Shown here in pieces: positions 1 to 6,455 of a stretch of DNA of 10,120 nucleotides (positions are counted from its first letter, which is position 1; every line of letters begins with the position of its first letter). Location of the stretch: positions 1 to 10,120 of the forward strand of contig JAUUYO010000123.1 in NCBI GenBank assembly GCA_030590405.1, in the 5' to 3' direction. Origin of the DNA: Kangiellaceae bacterium. Lineage in GTDB: Bacteria; Pseudomonadota; Gammaproteobacteria; Enterobacterales; Kangiellaceae. Under the pieces are notes generated by a model. The model saw only the letters and a list, made by a program, of their open reading frames with translations, made no database searches and had not been told where the DNA came from. Both the position numbers and the translations under genes were made by a program.

Positions 1-1
1 A

Positions 2-478
2 ATTAATTTTGAAGTTTTTGAGGAACATTCAAATTCACGCAATGTATCCGAACAAGGCCGTTATACGACTATTGGTTTTTTAGATCTCGAGCAAAATGGT
101 GTGATCAGGAATAACGGTGGAATTGCCACATTGACCGCCAATTTAACCCCTGCCTTGTCTAAAAGACATTTTTTGAAATTTTATATCGATGGGAAAATGA
201 TCGGTCAACAACAAAAAGGACTATCCATTACCGCCGAAAATATTGAATACGGCCCTCACACCGCTAGCTTAACCGTAGTTTCTGCAAATGGTGCTAAAGT
301 TCAGCAAGGTGAGACTGTCCAATTTAGCTTGCTACATGTTGTCAGAAAGAAATCCGGCGGCGCTGGTGGCGCAGCAAACAACATTCTCAATCACAATGTT
401 TTTGAGACTAATTTGCCGCAACACCCCAAAGTACCGAGCTATGAGTCAATGAAACAAACAAACAAGACTGATAAGTAA
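2..478 (+). CDS. DUF4124-type protein, C-terminal part (5' end outside window)
   Basis: The frame is open from the first bases of the window to a TAA at 476-478, so this is the 3' part of a longer gene; the GTG at 101 lies inside the frame and is not the likely start. The visible part, about 158 residues, has a stretch with the pattern G-x-IRNNGG-x-A-x-LTANLTPAL, then FYIDGK and a GPHTASLTV segment. This matches the Ig-like C-terminal half of gammaproteobacterial DUF4124 proteins, which follows an N-terminal DUF4124 domain (not visible here). Those proteins usually carry a signal peptide and are thought to be periplasmic, often near glnA/ntrBC; neither point can be tested here. The last 40 or so residues are Gly/Ala-rich then polar and look disordered. 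Molecular function is unknown. The family call rests on remembered pattern, not a search. Confidence 0.7.
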   Translation: MNFEVFEEHSNSRNVSEQGRYTTIGFLDLEQNGVIRNNGGIATLTANLTPALSKRHFLKFYIDGKMIGQQQKGLSITAENIEYGPHTASLTVVSANGAKVQQGETVQFSLLHVVRKKSGGAGGAANNILNHNVFETNLPQHPKVPSYESMKQTNKTDK

Positions 479-518
479 GTCTCAGAAAATAAATTCAACT
501 TTAATTATTATGAGTATT

Positions 519-560
519 CCAGTCAGTAGGTGCCAGTCAGTAGGTGCCAGTCAGTAGGTA
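519..560. repeat. 3 x 14-bp direct tandem repeat
   Basis: The unit CCAGTCAGTAGGTG occurs at 519-532 and 533-546, and a third time at 547-560 with a final A instead of G. The array lies 40 bp after the DUF4124-type stop codon and before the terminator, so it would be transcribed in that gene's 3' UTR. It contains no obvious hairpin or ORF. The near identity of the units suggests a recent slippage or duplication event; a function is not evident. Confidence 0.85.
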
Positions 561-622
561 ATAGAGTTAGTTCTCTTAATTACCATTCTCTTGAAAATTG
601 GTTGTTTCGAAGATCTCTTACT

Positions 623-649
623 TGCCCGTTAATTTCGGGCATTTTTTTT
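623..649 (+). terminator. Intrinsic terminator of the DUF4124-type gene
   Basis: The 6-bp stem TGCCCG / CGGGCA (623-628 and 636-641) encloses a 7-nt loop and is followed directly by eight T residues (642-649). It points along the plus strand, 145 bp after the stop codon at 478. The opposite strand has no T-run after the stem, so it is unlikely to serve the convergent LysR-type gene. Confidence 0.85.
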
Positions 650-752
650 GCTCCTGAAAAACGGCATATCATCGTACCCATGTAATGTTGTTGAGTACAC
701 TGCTGAGTTAATCATGCAATCCGATTAATTTCTGTATGGAATAAGCTAAAAA

Positions 753-1667
753 TTAACCACTCCAACTGACTCTGTTTTTTCTTAACAATTCTATAAAGGC
801 TTGGTGTACATAGCCAAATGCATGTTTTCTCTTATAAACAACATCCAGATCGACATAAATATTCTGATTTTTTGTGTTGTTAAACAAAGGGAGCAACTCA
901 CCTATTTCTAATTCCGCCTGAATCGATTCCTGATGTAAAAAACCGAAACCTAATCCTTGCAATACTATCTGCTTTAGTACGACATTATTCGAGGTTGTAA
1001 TGGTTCTTATTTTTTTGCGCGCTAATGGAAGTAAATCCCTTGAGTTCTTTTTAATCCAAGTATTAAACGAGGAATACTCATCGATGTAATCAACTAATGG
1101 TAAGTCTAAGGTGTCTTTAATTTTTCTAGGGGCTTTATTGGATTTAAGAAAACTACGGGAAATCACAGGAATTAAAGCCTGACGGTACACCGACTCACAC
1201 TTGAATATTTTTTTATCCTGACAGTGGACCTGAAATCCAATATCAATGGTATTATTTTTTAACATATGTTCAATTTCATTATCTTCTGCTATTTGCAGAT
1301 TAAACTCCACTAACGGAAATGTCTGTTTAAATATGCGTATCATTTCCGGTAGATAACTGACTGCTTGTTCCATCCAGGCACCAATACGGATCATACCACC
1401 AGCCTGTTGCTTTCCGGATTTAAGCCTTAGTACCGCGTTTTCCATCGCCATTAGCTGCGGTTTAAATAACTGATAGAGTTTCTCACCATCCGTTGTGAGT
1501 ATAATGTTAGGCCCTTGTCGGTCAAATAAATTAAATTCCAGATCACCTTCTAATTGTTGCAATTGAAGGGATATAGCCTGTTGTGTACGTAATAACCGGT
1601 TGGCAGCCAAGGTTATACTGCCACAATCAACAACCTCGATAAATGTACGTGCTTTATTAAAATCCAC
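753..1667 (-). CDS. LysR-type transcriptional regulator
   Basis: This 304-residue protein has the normal LysR-family length and layout. Residues 1-60 form the winged helix-turn-helix (FIEVVDCGSIT, AANRLLRTQQAISLQLQQLE, then FDRQG-x-x-x-x-LTTDGE), followed by a linker helix and an effector-binding domain from about residue 90. The start is GTG (plus-strand CAC at 1665-1667) with a good ribosome site, GAAAGG, 7 nt upstream; it gives the standard N-terminus of the family. The gene diverges from the DUF1330-like gene across 166 bp, the classic arrangement of a LysR regulator and its target, and the gap holds inverted repeats that could be operators. The inducer cannot be read from sequence. The gene is AT-rich, and no obvious terminator follows it. 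Confidence 0.93.
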   Translation of the reverse strand: MDFNKARTFIEVVDCGSITLAANRLLRTQQAISLQLQQLEGDLEFNLFDRQGPNIILTTDGEKLYQLFKPQLMAMENAVLRLKSGKQQAGGMIRIGAWMEQAVSYLPEMIRIFKQTFPLVEFNLQIAEDNEIEHMLKNNTIDIGFQVHCQDKKIFKCESVYRQALIPVISRSFLKSNKAPRKIKDTLDLPLVDYIDEYSSFNTWIKKNSRDLLPLARKKIRTITTSNNVVLKQIVLQGLGFGFLHQESIQAELEIGELLPLFNNTKNQNIYVDLDVVYKRKHAFGYVHQAFIELLRKNRVSWSG

Positions 1668-1711
1668 TGTTTAACCTTTCATCAACTTAATCTAGAGATC
1701 ATCACCTTATC

Positions 1712-1747
1712 ACAAGTATTTTTATGATATCTATCTGTATTACTTGT
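1712..1747. promoter_or_regulatory. Inverted repeat in the LysR/DUF1330 divergent intergenic region
   Basis: Perfect 7-bp arms ACAAGTA (1712-1718) and TACTTGT (1741-1747) are separated by 22 bp, and a GATATC palindrome (1726-1731) lies almost at the centre. The element sits midway between the divergent starts at 1667 and 1834, where LysR-type proteins usually bind. The operator role is inferred. The arms alone do not match the textbook T-N11-A core with certainty. Confidence 0.4.
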
Positions 1748-1770
1748 TTTTAATTGTGTTTAAGTGTGTG

Positions 1771-1801
1771 GATAATAAAAACCGTTCAGTTGGAACAGTT
1801 T
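1771..1801 (+). promoter_or_regulatory. Candidate promoter and overlapping dyad of the DUF1330-like gene
   Basis: GATAAT at 1771-1776 is a plausible -10 box (5 of 6 to TATAAT), but no convincing -35 box lies at normal spacing, as expected for an activator-dependent promoter. Just downstream is a dyad with 9-bp arms, AAACCGTTC (1779-1787) and GAACAGTTT (1793-1801), with one mismatch around a 5-bp centre. It would cover the predicted transcription start near 1783, so a bound protein or an RNA hairpin here could affect initiation. Confidence 0.35.
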
Positions 1802-1833
1802 ACTAACTCTTATAACTTAAAGGAAGTCAGAAA

Positions 1834-2154
1834 ATGACGGATACCAATAAAGCAACTGTAGTAATCGAAGCAACTTTTAATCCAAACGGCATGAATACTC
1901 CCGAATTTAAAGAGTACTCTCGTCGTTCAAATGCTAATGGTGAAGCCCATGGTGGTGTTGTTATTGGTAAATATCAGGTAACCGATAATTTAGGAAACGG
2001 TGATACACCGCACTTAGTGTTGGTGATTGAATATCCAAGCAAGAAAAAAGCAGAACAAACCTTCACTAATCAAGAGTATCTCGACATTTTACCTCTACGT
2101 GATGTGGCGTTTAAGCAAGTTAATATTTTTCAAACTAACTCTATCGCAGTTTAA
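1834..2154 (+). CDS. DUF1330-like small alpha/beta-barrel protein
   Basis: This 106-residue protein has no signal peptide or membrane segment. The pattern fits DUF1330 proteins, which adopt a dimeric ferredoxin-like alpha/beta-barrel fold: an N-terminal strand (residues 8-15), an 'EFKEYSRRSNA' helix (24-34), GGVVIGKYQV (40-49), and the signature strand LVLVIEYPSKKKAE followed by 'NQEYLDILPLRDVAF' (61-93). The ATG at 1834 has a strong ribosome site, AAAGGAAG (1819-1826). Function is unknown; relatives of this fold include small-molecule monooxygenases and isomerases, but no catalytic residue can be assigned. It is the likely target of the divergent LysR-type regulator. The next gene, accC, converges 101 bp downstream, and no clear terminator is seen between them on either strand. 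Confidence 0.8.
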   Translation: MTDTNKATVVIEATFNPNGMNTPEFKEYSRRSNANGEAHGGVVIGKYQVTDNLGNGDTPHLVLVIEYPSKKKAEQTFTNQEYLDILPLRDVAFKQVNIFQTNSIAV

Positions 2155-2255
2155 TTTCAGGTAGAGATAGTGAAGTTAAGTCGTCGTTTATTTCAGATGT
2201 CATTGAAAATTTGAAAAATTATTTTTACAGGATAAAATTTGGGCAATTACTAAAA

Positions 2256-3605
2256 TTACCCCGCTTCGCTTTCCAACTTATGCTCCAGATAGTGAATATT
2301 AGTCCCGCCTTTCTGGAAATTTTCATCGGCCATAATGCGACGCTGTAATTCGATATTGGTTTTGATCCCATCGATCACCACTTCTTCAAGTGCCATTTGC
2401 ATACGCGCCATCGCCACTTCACGTGTCTCGCCGTAAGTGATCAATTTTCCAATCATCGAATCATAATAAGGTGGAACTTTATAACCGGAATAAATATGCG
2501 AATCCCATCGAACACCAGGGCCGCCCGGCGCATGATATCGGGTAATAGTTCCAGGAGAAGGGATAAAGGTATCTGGATCTTCTGCGTTAATCCGACATTC
2601 AATGGAGTGACCGCGCAGTTGAATATCCGTTTGTTTAAAGGACAATGGCTGGCCTTCGGCAATTCTTAATTGCTCTTTAATTATATCGACACCGGTAATT
2701 AATTCCGAAACGGGATGCTCCACTTGAACTCGAGTGTTCATTTCGATGAAATAAAACTCACCCTTTTCATACAAAAATTCAAACGTGCCTGCGCCGCGAT
2801 AGCCCATTTCAATACAGGCCTGGACACACCGCTCGCCGATAAAGCGTCTTTTTTCTTCAGTGATACCCGGCGCTGGCGCTTCTTCGACCACCTTTTGGTG
2901 ACGACGTTGCATGGAGCAATCTCGCTCACCGAGATAAATCGCATTGCCATGTTTATCTGCCAAAATCTGGATCTCAACGTGACGGGGGGTTTCCAGGAAT
3001 TTTTCCATGTAAACCACATCATTATTAAACGCAGCTTTTGCCTCGGCTTTGGTTAAAGCAATTGATTCGATCAGGTCTGCTTCTTGTTTTACTACCCGCA
3101 TGCCACGTCCACCACCGCCGCCAGAAGCTTTGATAATGACCGGATAGGCGATCCGTTTACCAATGGCCAGATTCGCTTTTTCGTCTGCACCTAAAGGTCC
3201 GTCAGATCCGGGTACGCAGGGCACTCCGGCTTTTTTCATCGCGGCGATCGCCGACACTTTATCACCCATTAAGCGAATGGATTCTGCGGTTGGGCCGATA
3301 AACTCAAAACCACTGCGCTCAACCTGCTCGGCAAAATCAGCGTTTTCGGCCAAAAATCCGTAACCCGGATGAATGGCAACTGCATCGGTGACCTCGGCCG
3401 CCGAAATAATCGCGGGAATATTCAAATAGCTTTCTAACGGTGATGCTGGGCCGATACATACCGATTCATCAGCAAGGCGTACATGCATTAAGTTTTCATC
3501 CACGGTGGAATGCACCGCGACGGTTTTGATACCTAATTCTCTACATGCTCTTAAAATACGTAGAGCGATTTCTCCACGATTTGCAATAACTACTTTATCC
3601 AGCAT
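2256..3605 (-). CDS. accC: Biotin carboxylase subunit of acetyl-CoA carboxylase
   Basis: AccC carboxylates the biotin on AccB using ATP and bicarbonate, the first half-reaction of acetyl-CoA carboxylase. The 449 residues equal the E. coli length. Seen in order are the N-terminal biotin carboxylase domain (VVIANRGEIALRILRA, residues 5-20), the ATP-grasp domain with the glycine-rich loop SGGGGGRGMR (161-170), and the C-terminal domain. Key residues line up with E. coli numbering: K116, K159, H209, E276, E288, R292, Q294, V295 and E296 (the last five in IEMNTRVQVEHP). The ATG is preceded by GGAA 7 nt upstream. It is the last gene of the aroQ-accB-accC block, but 266 bp separate it from accB, far more than the usual short gap, so it may have its own promoter. 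In pseudomonads prmA often follows accC; here a convergent DUF1330-like gene does. Confidence 0.98.
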   Translation of the reverse strand: MLDKVVIANRGEIALRILRACRELGIKTVAVHSTVDENLMHVRLADESVCIGPASPLESYLNIPAIISAAEVTDAVAIHPGYGFLAENADFAEQVERSGFEFIGPTAESIRLMGDKVSAIAAMKKAGVPCVPGSDGPLGADEKANLAIGKRIAYPVIIKASGGGGGRGMRVVKQEADLIESIALTKAEAKAAFNNDVVYMEKFLETPRHVEIQILADKHGNAIYLGERDCSMQRRHQKVVEEAPAPGITEEKRRFIGERCVQACIEMGYRGAGTFEFLYEKGEFYFIEMNTRVQVEHPVSELITGVDIIKEQLRIAEGQPLSFKQTDIQLRGHSIECRINAEDPDTFIPSPGTITRYHAPGGPGVRWDSHIYSGYKVPPYYDSMIGKLITYGETREVAMARMQMALEEVVIDGIKTNIELQRRIMADENFQKGGTNIHYLEHKLESEAG

Positions 3606-3641
3606 TTTAATTTCCAGGAATATTTGTAACCAATCAGTTCA

Positions 3642-3730
3642 CCTCAAAAATACGTCATTTATTCGTTCAAAAATGATTACACAAAGTACTATGCTCACAT
3701 TTTTTGCTTTAAACTGACATATTTTTGAGG
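3642..3730. repeat. 89-bp inverted-repeat element in the accB-accC spacer
   Basis: Perfect 11-bp arms CCTCAAAAATA (3642-3652) and TATTTTTGAGG (3720-3730) extend inward to 19 bp (3642-3660 and 3712-3730) with two mismatches. One mismatch becomes a G-U pair in the minus-strand transcript, so accBC mRNA could form an 18-of-19 paired stem with a 51-nt loop. The outer edges carry CA on both sides, which might be a 2-bp target duplication or chance. The structure could be a MITE-like insertion or an RNA element between accB and accC. The rest of the 266-bp spacer (3606-3871) is AT-rich and holds no convincing gene. TTGAGG in the left arm, read on the minus strand, lies 17 bp from AATATT, a weak candidate promoter for accC. 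Confidence 0.6.
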
Positions 3731-3871
3731 CAAAGCTATCGCGTCCTGCTATTGCCCTTTACCTACATCCATGTATGCAACCTGATTAGTTACCGTTCAA
3801 ATTAGTGACAAATAATCATTTTCTAATGAAAACAAATATCGAGTTGTTTTCTTACAAATTTTAAAAACGTT

Positions 3872-4324
3872 CTATTCAATAATAAAAAGCGGCTCATCAA
3901 ATTCGACTGGCTCACCGTCGCCAATTAGCACGGCTTTTATGGTGCCCCCTTTATCAGCGTCAATCTGATTCATCATCTTCATTGCCTCAATGATGCATAA
4001 GGTATCGCCGACATTGACTTTGTCGCCGACACTAACAAAATTATTAGCTCCGGGAGATGGCGCAAGGTACATGGTTCCCACCATTGGTGACTTGACCTGA
4101 TGTCCGGTTATTTCTGCTGCGGCTGATTCGTTTTCAGAGGCTGCTATTGAAGCTGCAACCGGTGCTGGCGCTGCGGCGAACGGAGCAACGGTTGGCATGG
4201 GTGCCATCATGGGGGCTACCGCTCGGGTAATACGAACCGATTCTTCACCTTCTTTGATTTCGATCTCTGCAACACCAGATTCTTCGAGTAATTCGATTAA
4301 TTTCTTAACTTTTCGAATATCCAT
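3872..4324 (-). CDS. accB: Biotin carboxyl carrier protein of acetyl-CoA carboxylase
   Basis: AccB carries the biotin that AccC carboxylates and that the carboxyltransferase (AccA/AccD, not in this window) uses to form malonyl-CoA. The 150 residues have the usual three parts: an N-terminal helix region (MDIRKVKKLIELLEESG), an Ala/Pro/Met-rich flexible linker (about 35-72), and the C-terminal biotinyl domain. The biotinylation motif EAMKMMNQ puts the acceptor at K116. The 'thumb' typical of bacterial BCCP is present as SPMVGTMYLAPSPGA (79-93). The ATG at 4322-4324 has AGAAGG about 10 nt upstream, a slightly long spacing. It lies 125 bp after aroQ, across a tandem-repeat array, and 266 bp before accC. 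Confidence 0.97.
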   Translation of the reverse strand: MDIRKVKKLIELLEESGVAEIEIKEGEESVRITRAVAPMMAPMPTVAPFAAAPAPVAASIAASENESAAAEITGHQVKSPMVGTMYLAPSPGANNFVSVGDKVNVGDTLCIIEAMKMMNQIDADKGGTIKAVLIGDGEPVEFDEPLFIIE

Positions 4325-4364
4325 AATGCTTATACCTTCTTATAGTCTTAGTTTAATTGTTCAA

Positions 4365-4449
4365 TAATGTTTTATTAAAAGTAATGTTTTATTAAAAGTA
4401 ATGTTTTATTAAAAGTAGCGTTTTATTAAAAGTAATGTTCTGATAAAAA
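4365..4449. repeat. 5 x 17-bp AT-rich tandem repeat between aroQ and accB
   Basis: The unit TAATGTTTTATTAAAAG repeats exactly at 4365-4381, 4382-4398 and 4399-4415. It repeats at 4416-4432 with two changes (TAGCG start) and at 4433-4449 in degenerate form. The array ends directly against the aroQ stop codon (4450-4452), leaving 40 bp to the accB start. Each unit contains the near-palindrome TTTTATTAAAA. It would be transcribed in an aroQ-accB mRNA, or could act as AT-rich upstream DNA for an accB promoter. I see no clear -35/-10 pair in the 40 bp downstream. Confidence 0.9.
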
Positions 4450-4887
4450 TTAGTTTTGTAACTTCTTGATGGCTGATGCAAGCGCCATTAAATAACTGTC
4501 GACTCCAAAGCCCGCGATAATACCGACCGCCAGATCTGAAAAATACGAGTGCTTTCTAAAGGCTTCTCGAGCGTGCGGATTAGAAAGATGTATTTCAATA
4601 AAAGGGATTTGTACGCTGGCTAAGGCATCGCGAATGGCGACGCTGGTATGGGTAAACGCCGCTGGATTAATTAAAATAAAATTGGTGCTGTCACTACTGG
4701 CGGCTTGAATTCGATCAATGATTTTATGCTCGGCATTGGATTGAAAACTGACCATTTCCACCGATTCGGCTTTGGCAATGATCTGCATCTGAGCTTCGAT
4801 ATCCGCTAAGCTTAACGAGCCATAGATCTCAGGCTCGCGGGTTCCGAGCATATTAAGATTAGGACCATTAATTAGCAATATCTTCAT
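4450..4887 (-). CDS. aroQ: Type II 3-dehydroquinate dehydratase
   Basis: AroQ removes water from 3-dehydroquinate to give 3-dehydroshikimate, the third step of the shikimate pathway, and works as a cytosolic dodecamer. The 145 residues match the short type II enzyme. Visible motifs are the N-terminal strand and lid, ILLINGPNLNMLGTREPEIYG, with the catalytic tyrosine at Y22 and lid arginine R17; FQSNAEH (48-54); INPAAFTHTS with N74 and H80; and IEIHLSNPHARE with E98, H100 and N103. All expected active-site residues are therefore present. The ATG at 4887 has only a weak ribosome site (AAAGAAG about 10 nt upstream). Its position upstream of accB-accC is a common gammaproteobacterial arrangement. 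A candidate promoter lies at 5026-5054. Confidence 0.97.
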   Translation of the reverse strand: MKILLINGPNLNMLGTREPEIYGSLSLADIEAQMQIIAKAESVEMVSFQSNAEHKIIDRIQAASSDSTNFILINPAAFTHTSVAIRDALASVQIPFIEIHLSNPHAREAFRKHSYFSDLAVGIIAGFGVDSYLMALASAIKKLQN

Positions 4888-5025
4888 ATTTTCGTGCTTC
4901 TTTATTTAGCCCAAGCGAATAAGGCGATTGATATGATTTTCAAATAGACAGCTGTTAACCAGGTATGTTGGCTGGCTAAATCTAAAGTTAGAATATATCG
5001 CGTCTAAATGTGGTTAAAATCTTAT

Positions 5026-5054
5026 AAAATACAGCTTTGTGACTTTACGCTCAA
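5026..5054 (-). promoter_or_regulatory. Candidate sigma-70 promoter of aroQ
   Basis: Read on the minus strand, TTGAGC (plus 5049-5054) is a -35 match of 4 of 6, and TATTTT (plus 5026-5031) a -10 match of 4 of 6, with an ideal 17-bp spacer. Initiation would fall near 5018, giving a leader of about 130 nt to the aroQ ATG. The -35 overlaps the CTCAATTGAG palindrome, so a protein bound there would block or contact polymerase. Both boxes are only moderate matches. Confidence 0.35.
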
Positions 5055-5102
5055 TTGAGTTGGATTAAAAGATTTTTAATCCAAAAAATTGAGATAATTA
5101 TC
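5050..5102. repeat. Cluster of three perfect palindromes upstream of aroQ
   Basis: Three perfect dyads lie within 53 bp: CTCAATTGAG (5050-5059); arms TTGGATTAAAA (5060-5070) and TTTTAATCCAA (5074-5084) around a GAT loop; and GATAATTATC (5093-5102). In addition CTCAATT (5050-5056) pairs with AATTGAG (5087-5093), so the central hairpin can extend to 18 bp with a small internal loop. No T-run follows on either strand, so this is not a standard intrinsic terminator. It could be an operator array, an mRNA structure at the end of the exporter transcript, or a remnant of a small palindromic repeat. Confidence 0.8.
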
Positions 5103-5255
5103 ACGTTTATGGATTTTAGCGTCATTAATGCAGATTTTAGATCGAAAAGAGAGGTGTAATGGACCAACCAGTTGTGATTTGCTGATATTTTTGTGGTTTT
5201 AGTGTTTTCAGGTTCAATTAAGCCAGCTGGAAGCTTGTCGAGAATAAGCTCTTTA

Positions 5256-6455
5256 TTATCTCGCTTTTATCCAGTTTCTTATCATCAGCCAGGCTAGCAG
5301 CACAGCGCACAGACTATAAATAATCGAGTGATTCATATCGTGCTCTTGCCCAGCCACTGTCGGGATAATAAAGTTGAATTGTTGAATTAACCAATTGGCT
5401 AAATAACCAATACTGATGCTGGCGGTAAACAGGCTGAATAAGTAGGCGAGCAAGACCGATGTGCCCATTTCTTGTTTGATCATGCCCATGGTGGCGACAT
5501 TGGTTGCTGGACCCGCCAGCATAAAGACCAAAATAGCGCCCGGAGACAAGCCCGCAGCCAAAAAACCAGCGGCCAAAGGAGTTGAGGCTGTCGCGCAAAT
5601 GTACATTGGAATGCCGATCACCGCCATCACCAACATCGCGGTGAAACCGTTTCCCCACAGGAGTAAAAAGTCGGTTGAAACCCATGTTTTGATGGCGGCG
5701 GCTAGCAATAATCCGATTAATAACCATTTGGTAATGTCTGATAATAATTTTCCACTGGAAAATTGCAATGAATTGAGCAGTAACTGTTTAATCGCAGGTT
5801 TTTCAAGGGAGTCGGTAGTTGTTTTTTCACTACAGCAACTGGCAGGCTGTTTTTCTGTGGTGAGAGGTTGGGCTTGAGTTGATTGGATTTTGCTTGAACA
5901 GCAGTTATTAGAAGTTTTGGCTATTTCCCTGTTCTTTTCTAGATCTTCGCAACAAGATGTACCAATGTTGACTTTTTTTACCTTTGATGCGCAACAGCTA
6001 GCTTGCTTTTCCAAACTTTCCTGTTGGTTGATAGTGACTGATGCCGGTTGTTTTAATGCAAATAATTTAACCATCACACCAGCGTAAATTGCGGTAAAAA
6101 TAGCAGCAAAAGGTCTTATGATCGCAAAAAACGGCCCTAAAAGCGCGTAAGATACGGAAATTGAATCAACTCCCGTTTCTGGTGTTGCGACTAAAAAGGC
6201 AATGGTCGTGGAGCGCGATGCGCCGGATCGTCTTAAACCAATCGCTGCCGGGATCACTCCACAGGAGCATAGTGGTAACGGTGCTCCGATAAAAGCGGCT
6301 TTTAAGATCGATAGCAACCTATTATCCCCCATATGTTTTTGCAGCAGTTCCATCGGCACTAACCATTTCATAAAACCAGCGATCAATAGTCCCAATAGAA
6401 GCCATGGCGCAGATTCTGTAAAAAGCGCGATAAAATTTAATAAATAGTCAATCAT
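5256..6455 (-). CDS. SO_0444-type (ArsP_1/DUF318) metal-efflux permease
   Basis: This is a predicted inner-membrane exporter of 399 residues. The ATG at 6453-6455 is chosen because AGAGG lies 8 nt upstream and translation begins with a normal membrane helix. A longer frame exists to 6626, but its extra 57 residues are polar and lie inside the merR gene. Membrane segments fall at roughly 4-27, 48-66, 84-132, 242-262, 270-360 and 376-394. Family motifs are PLCSCGVIP (C63, C65), ATPETGVDS (90-98) and AGPATN (314-319). A soluble loop at about 135-225 carries four Cys-Cys pairs (154-155, 168-169, 185-186, 207-208), a hallmark of SO_0444-type Cu/Zn exporters and a likely metal-binding region. The start overlaps the end of merR by 8 bases, implying translational coupling. 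The exact metal is inferred, not shown. Confidence 0.9.
   Translation of the reverse strand: MIDYLLNFIALFTESAPWLLLGLLIAGFMKWLVPMELLQKHMGDNRLLSILKAAFIGAPLPLCSCGVIPAAIGLRRSGASRSTTIAFLVATPETGVDSISVSYALLGPFFAIIRPFAAIFTAIYAGVMVKLFALKQPASVTINQQESLEKQASCCASKVKKVNIGTSCCEDLEKNREIAKTSNNCCSSKIQSTQAQPLTTEKQPASCCSEKTTTDSLEKPAIKQLLLNSLQFSSGKLLSDITKWLLIGLLLAAAIKTWVSTDFLLLWGNGFTAMLVMAVIGIPMYICATASTPLAAGFLAAGLSPGAILVFMLAGPATNVATMGMIKQEMGTSVLLAYLFSLFTASISIGYLANWLIQQFNFIIPTVAGQEHDMNHSIIYSLCAVLLAWLMIRNWIKAR

Larger units (their letters stand above)
4888..5255. other. Gene-free 368-bp region between the exporter and aroQ
   Basis: No gene is supported on either strand. On the minus strand it must hold the end of the exporter transcript and the start of aroQ. 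No T-run follows any hairpin, so no convincing intrinsic terminator for the exporter is visible. There is a weak AGCTT/AAGCT stem about 20 bp past its stop and a CCAGCTGG palindrome. The notable contents are the palindrome cluster at 5050-5102 and a candidate aroQ promoter, listed separately. Confidence 0.7.

Noticed and set aside
101..478. Separate gene starting with GTG at 101
   Set aside because: The same frame is open to the window start with sensible coding sequence, and the family domain begins before this point, so it is the end of a longer gene.
2397..3056. Plus-strand ORFs inside accC and others inside groEL
   Set aside because: These are shadow frames of strongly conserved genes, with no family resemblance and no ribosome sites.
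3664..3677. 14-bp sequence CGTTCAAAAATGAT shared with 9373-9386
   Set aside because: In an AT-rich 10-kb window a single shared 14-mer is close to what chance gives, and the flanks differ, so it does not support a second copy of the accB-accC element.
5050..5093. Large hairpin as an intrinsic terminator for the permease transcript
   Set aside because: Neither strand has a T-run after the hairpin, which intrinsic termination requires.
5093..5102. GATAATTATC as a Fur box
   Set aside because: It is a perfect 10-bp palindrome but does not fill the 19-bp Fur consensus; the neighbouring bases do not supply the third GATAAT unit.
5159..5185. Tiny plus-strand ORF (MDQPVVIC) after a GAGAGG sequence
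   Set aside because: The purine-rich site is only 4 nt from the ATG, the ORF is 8 codons long, and no gene follows on the plus strand that a leader peptide could regulate.
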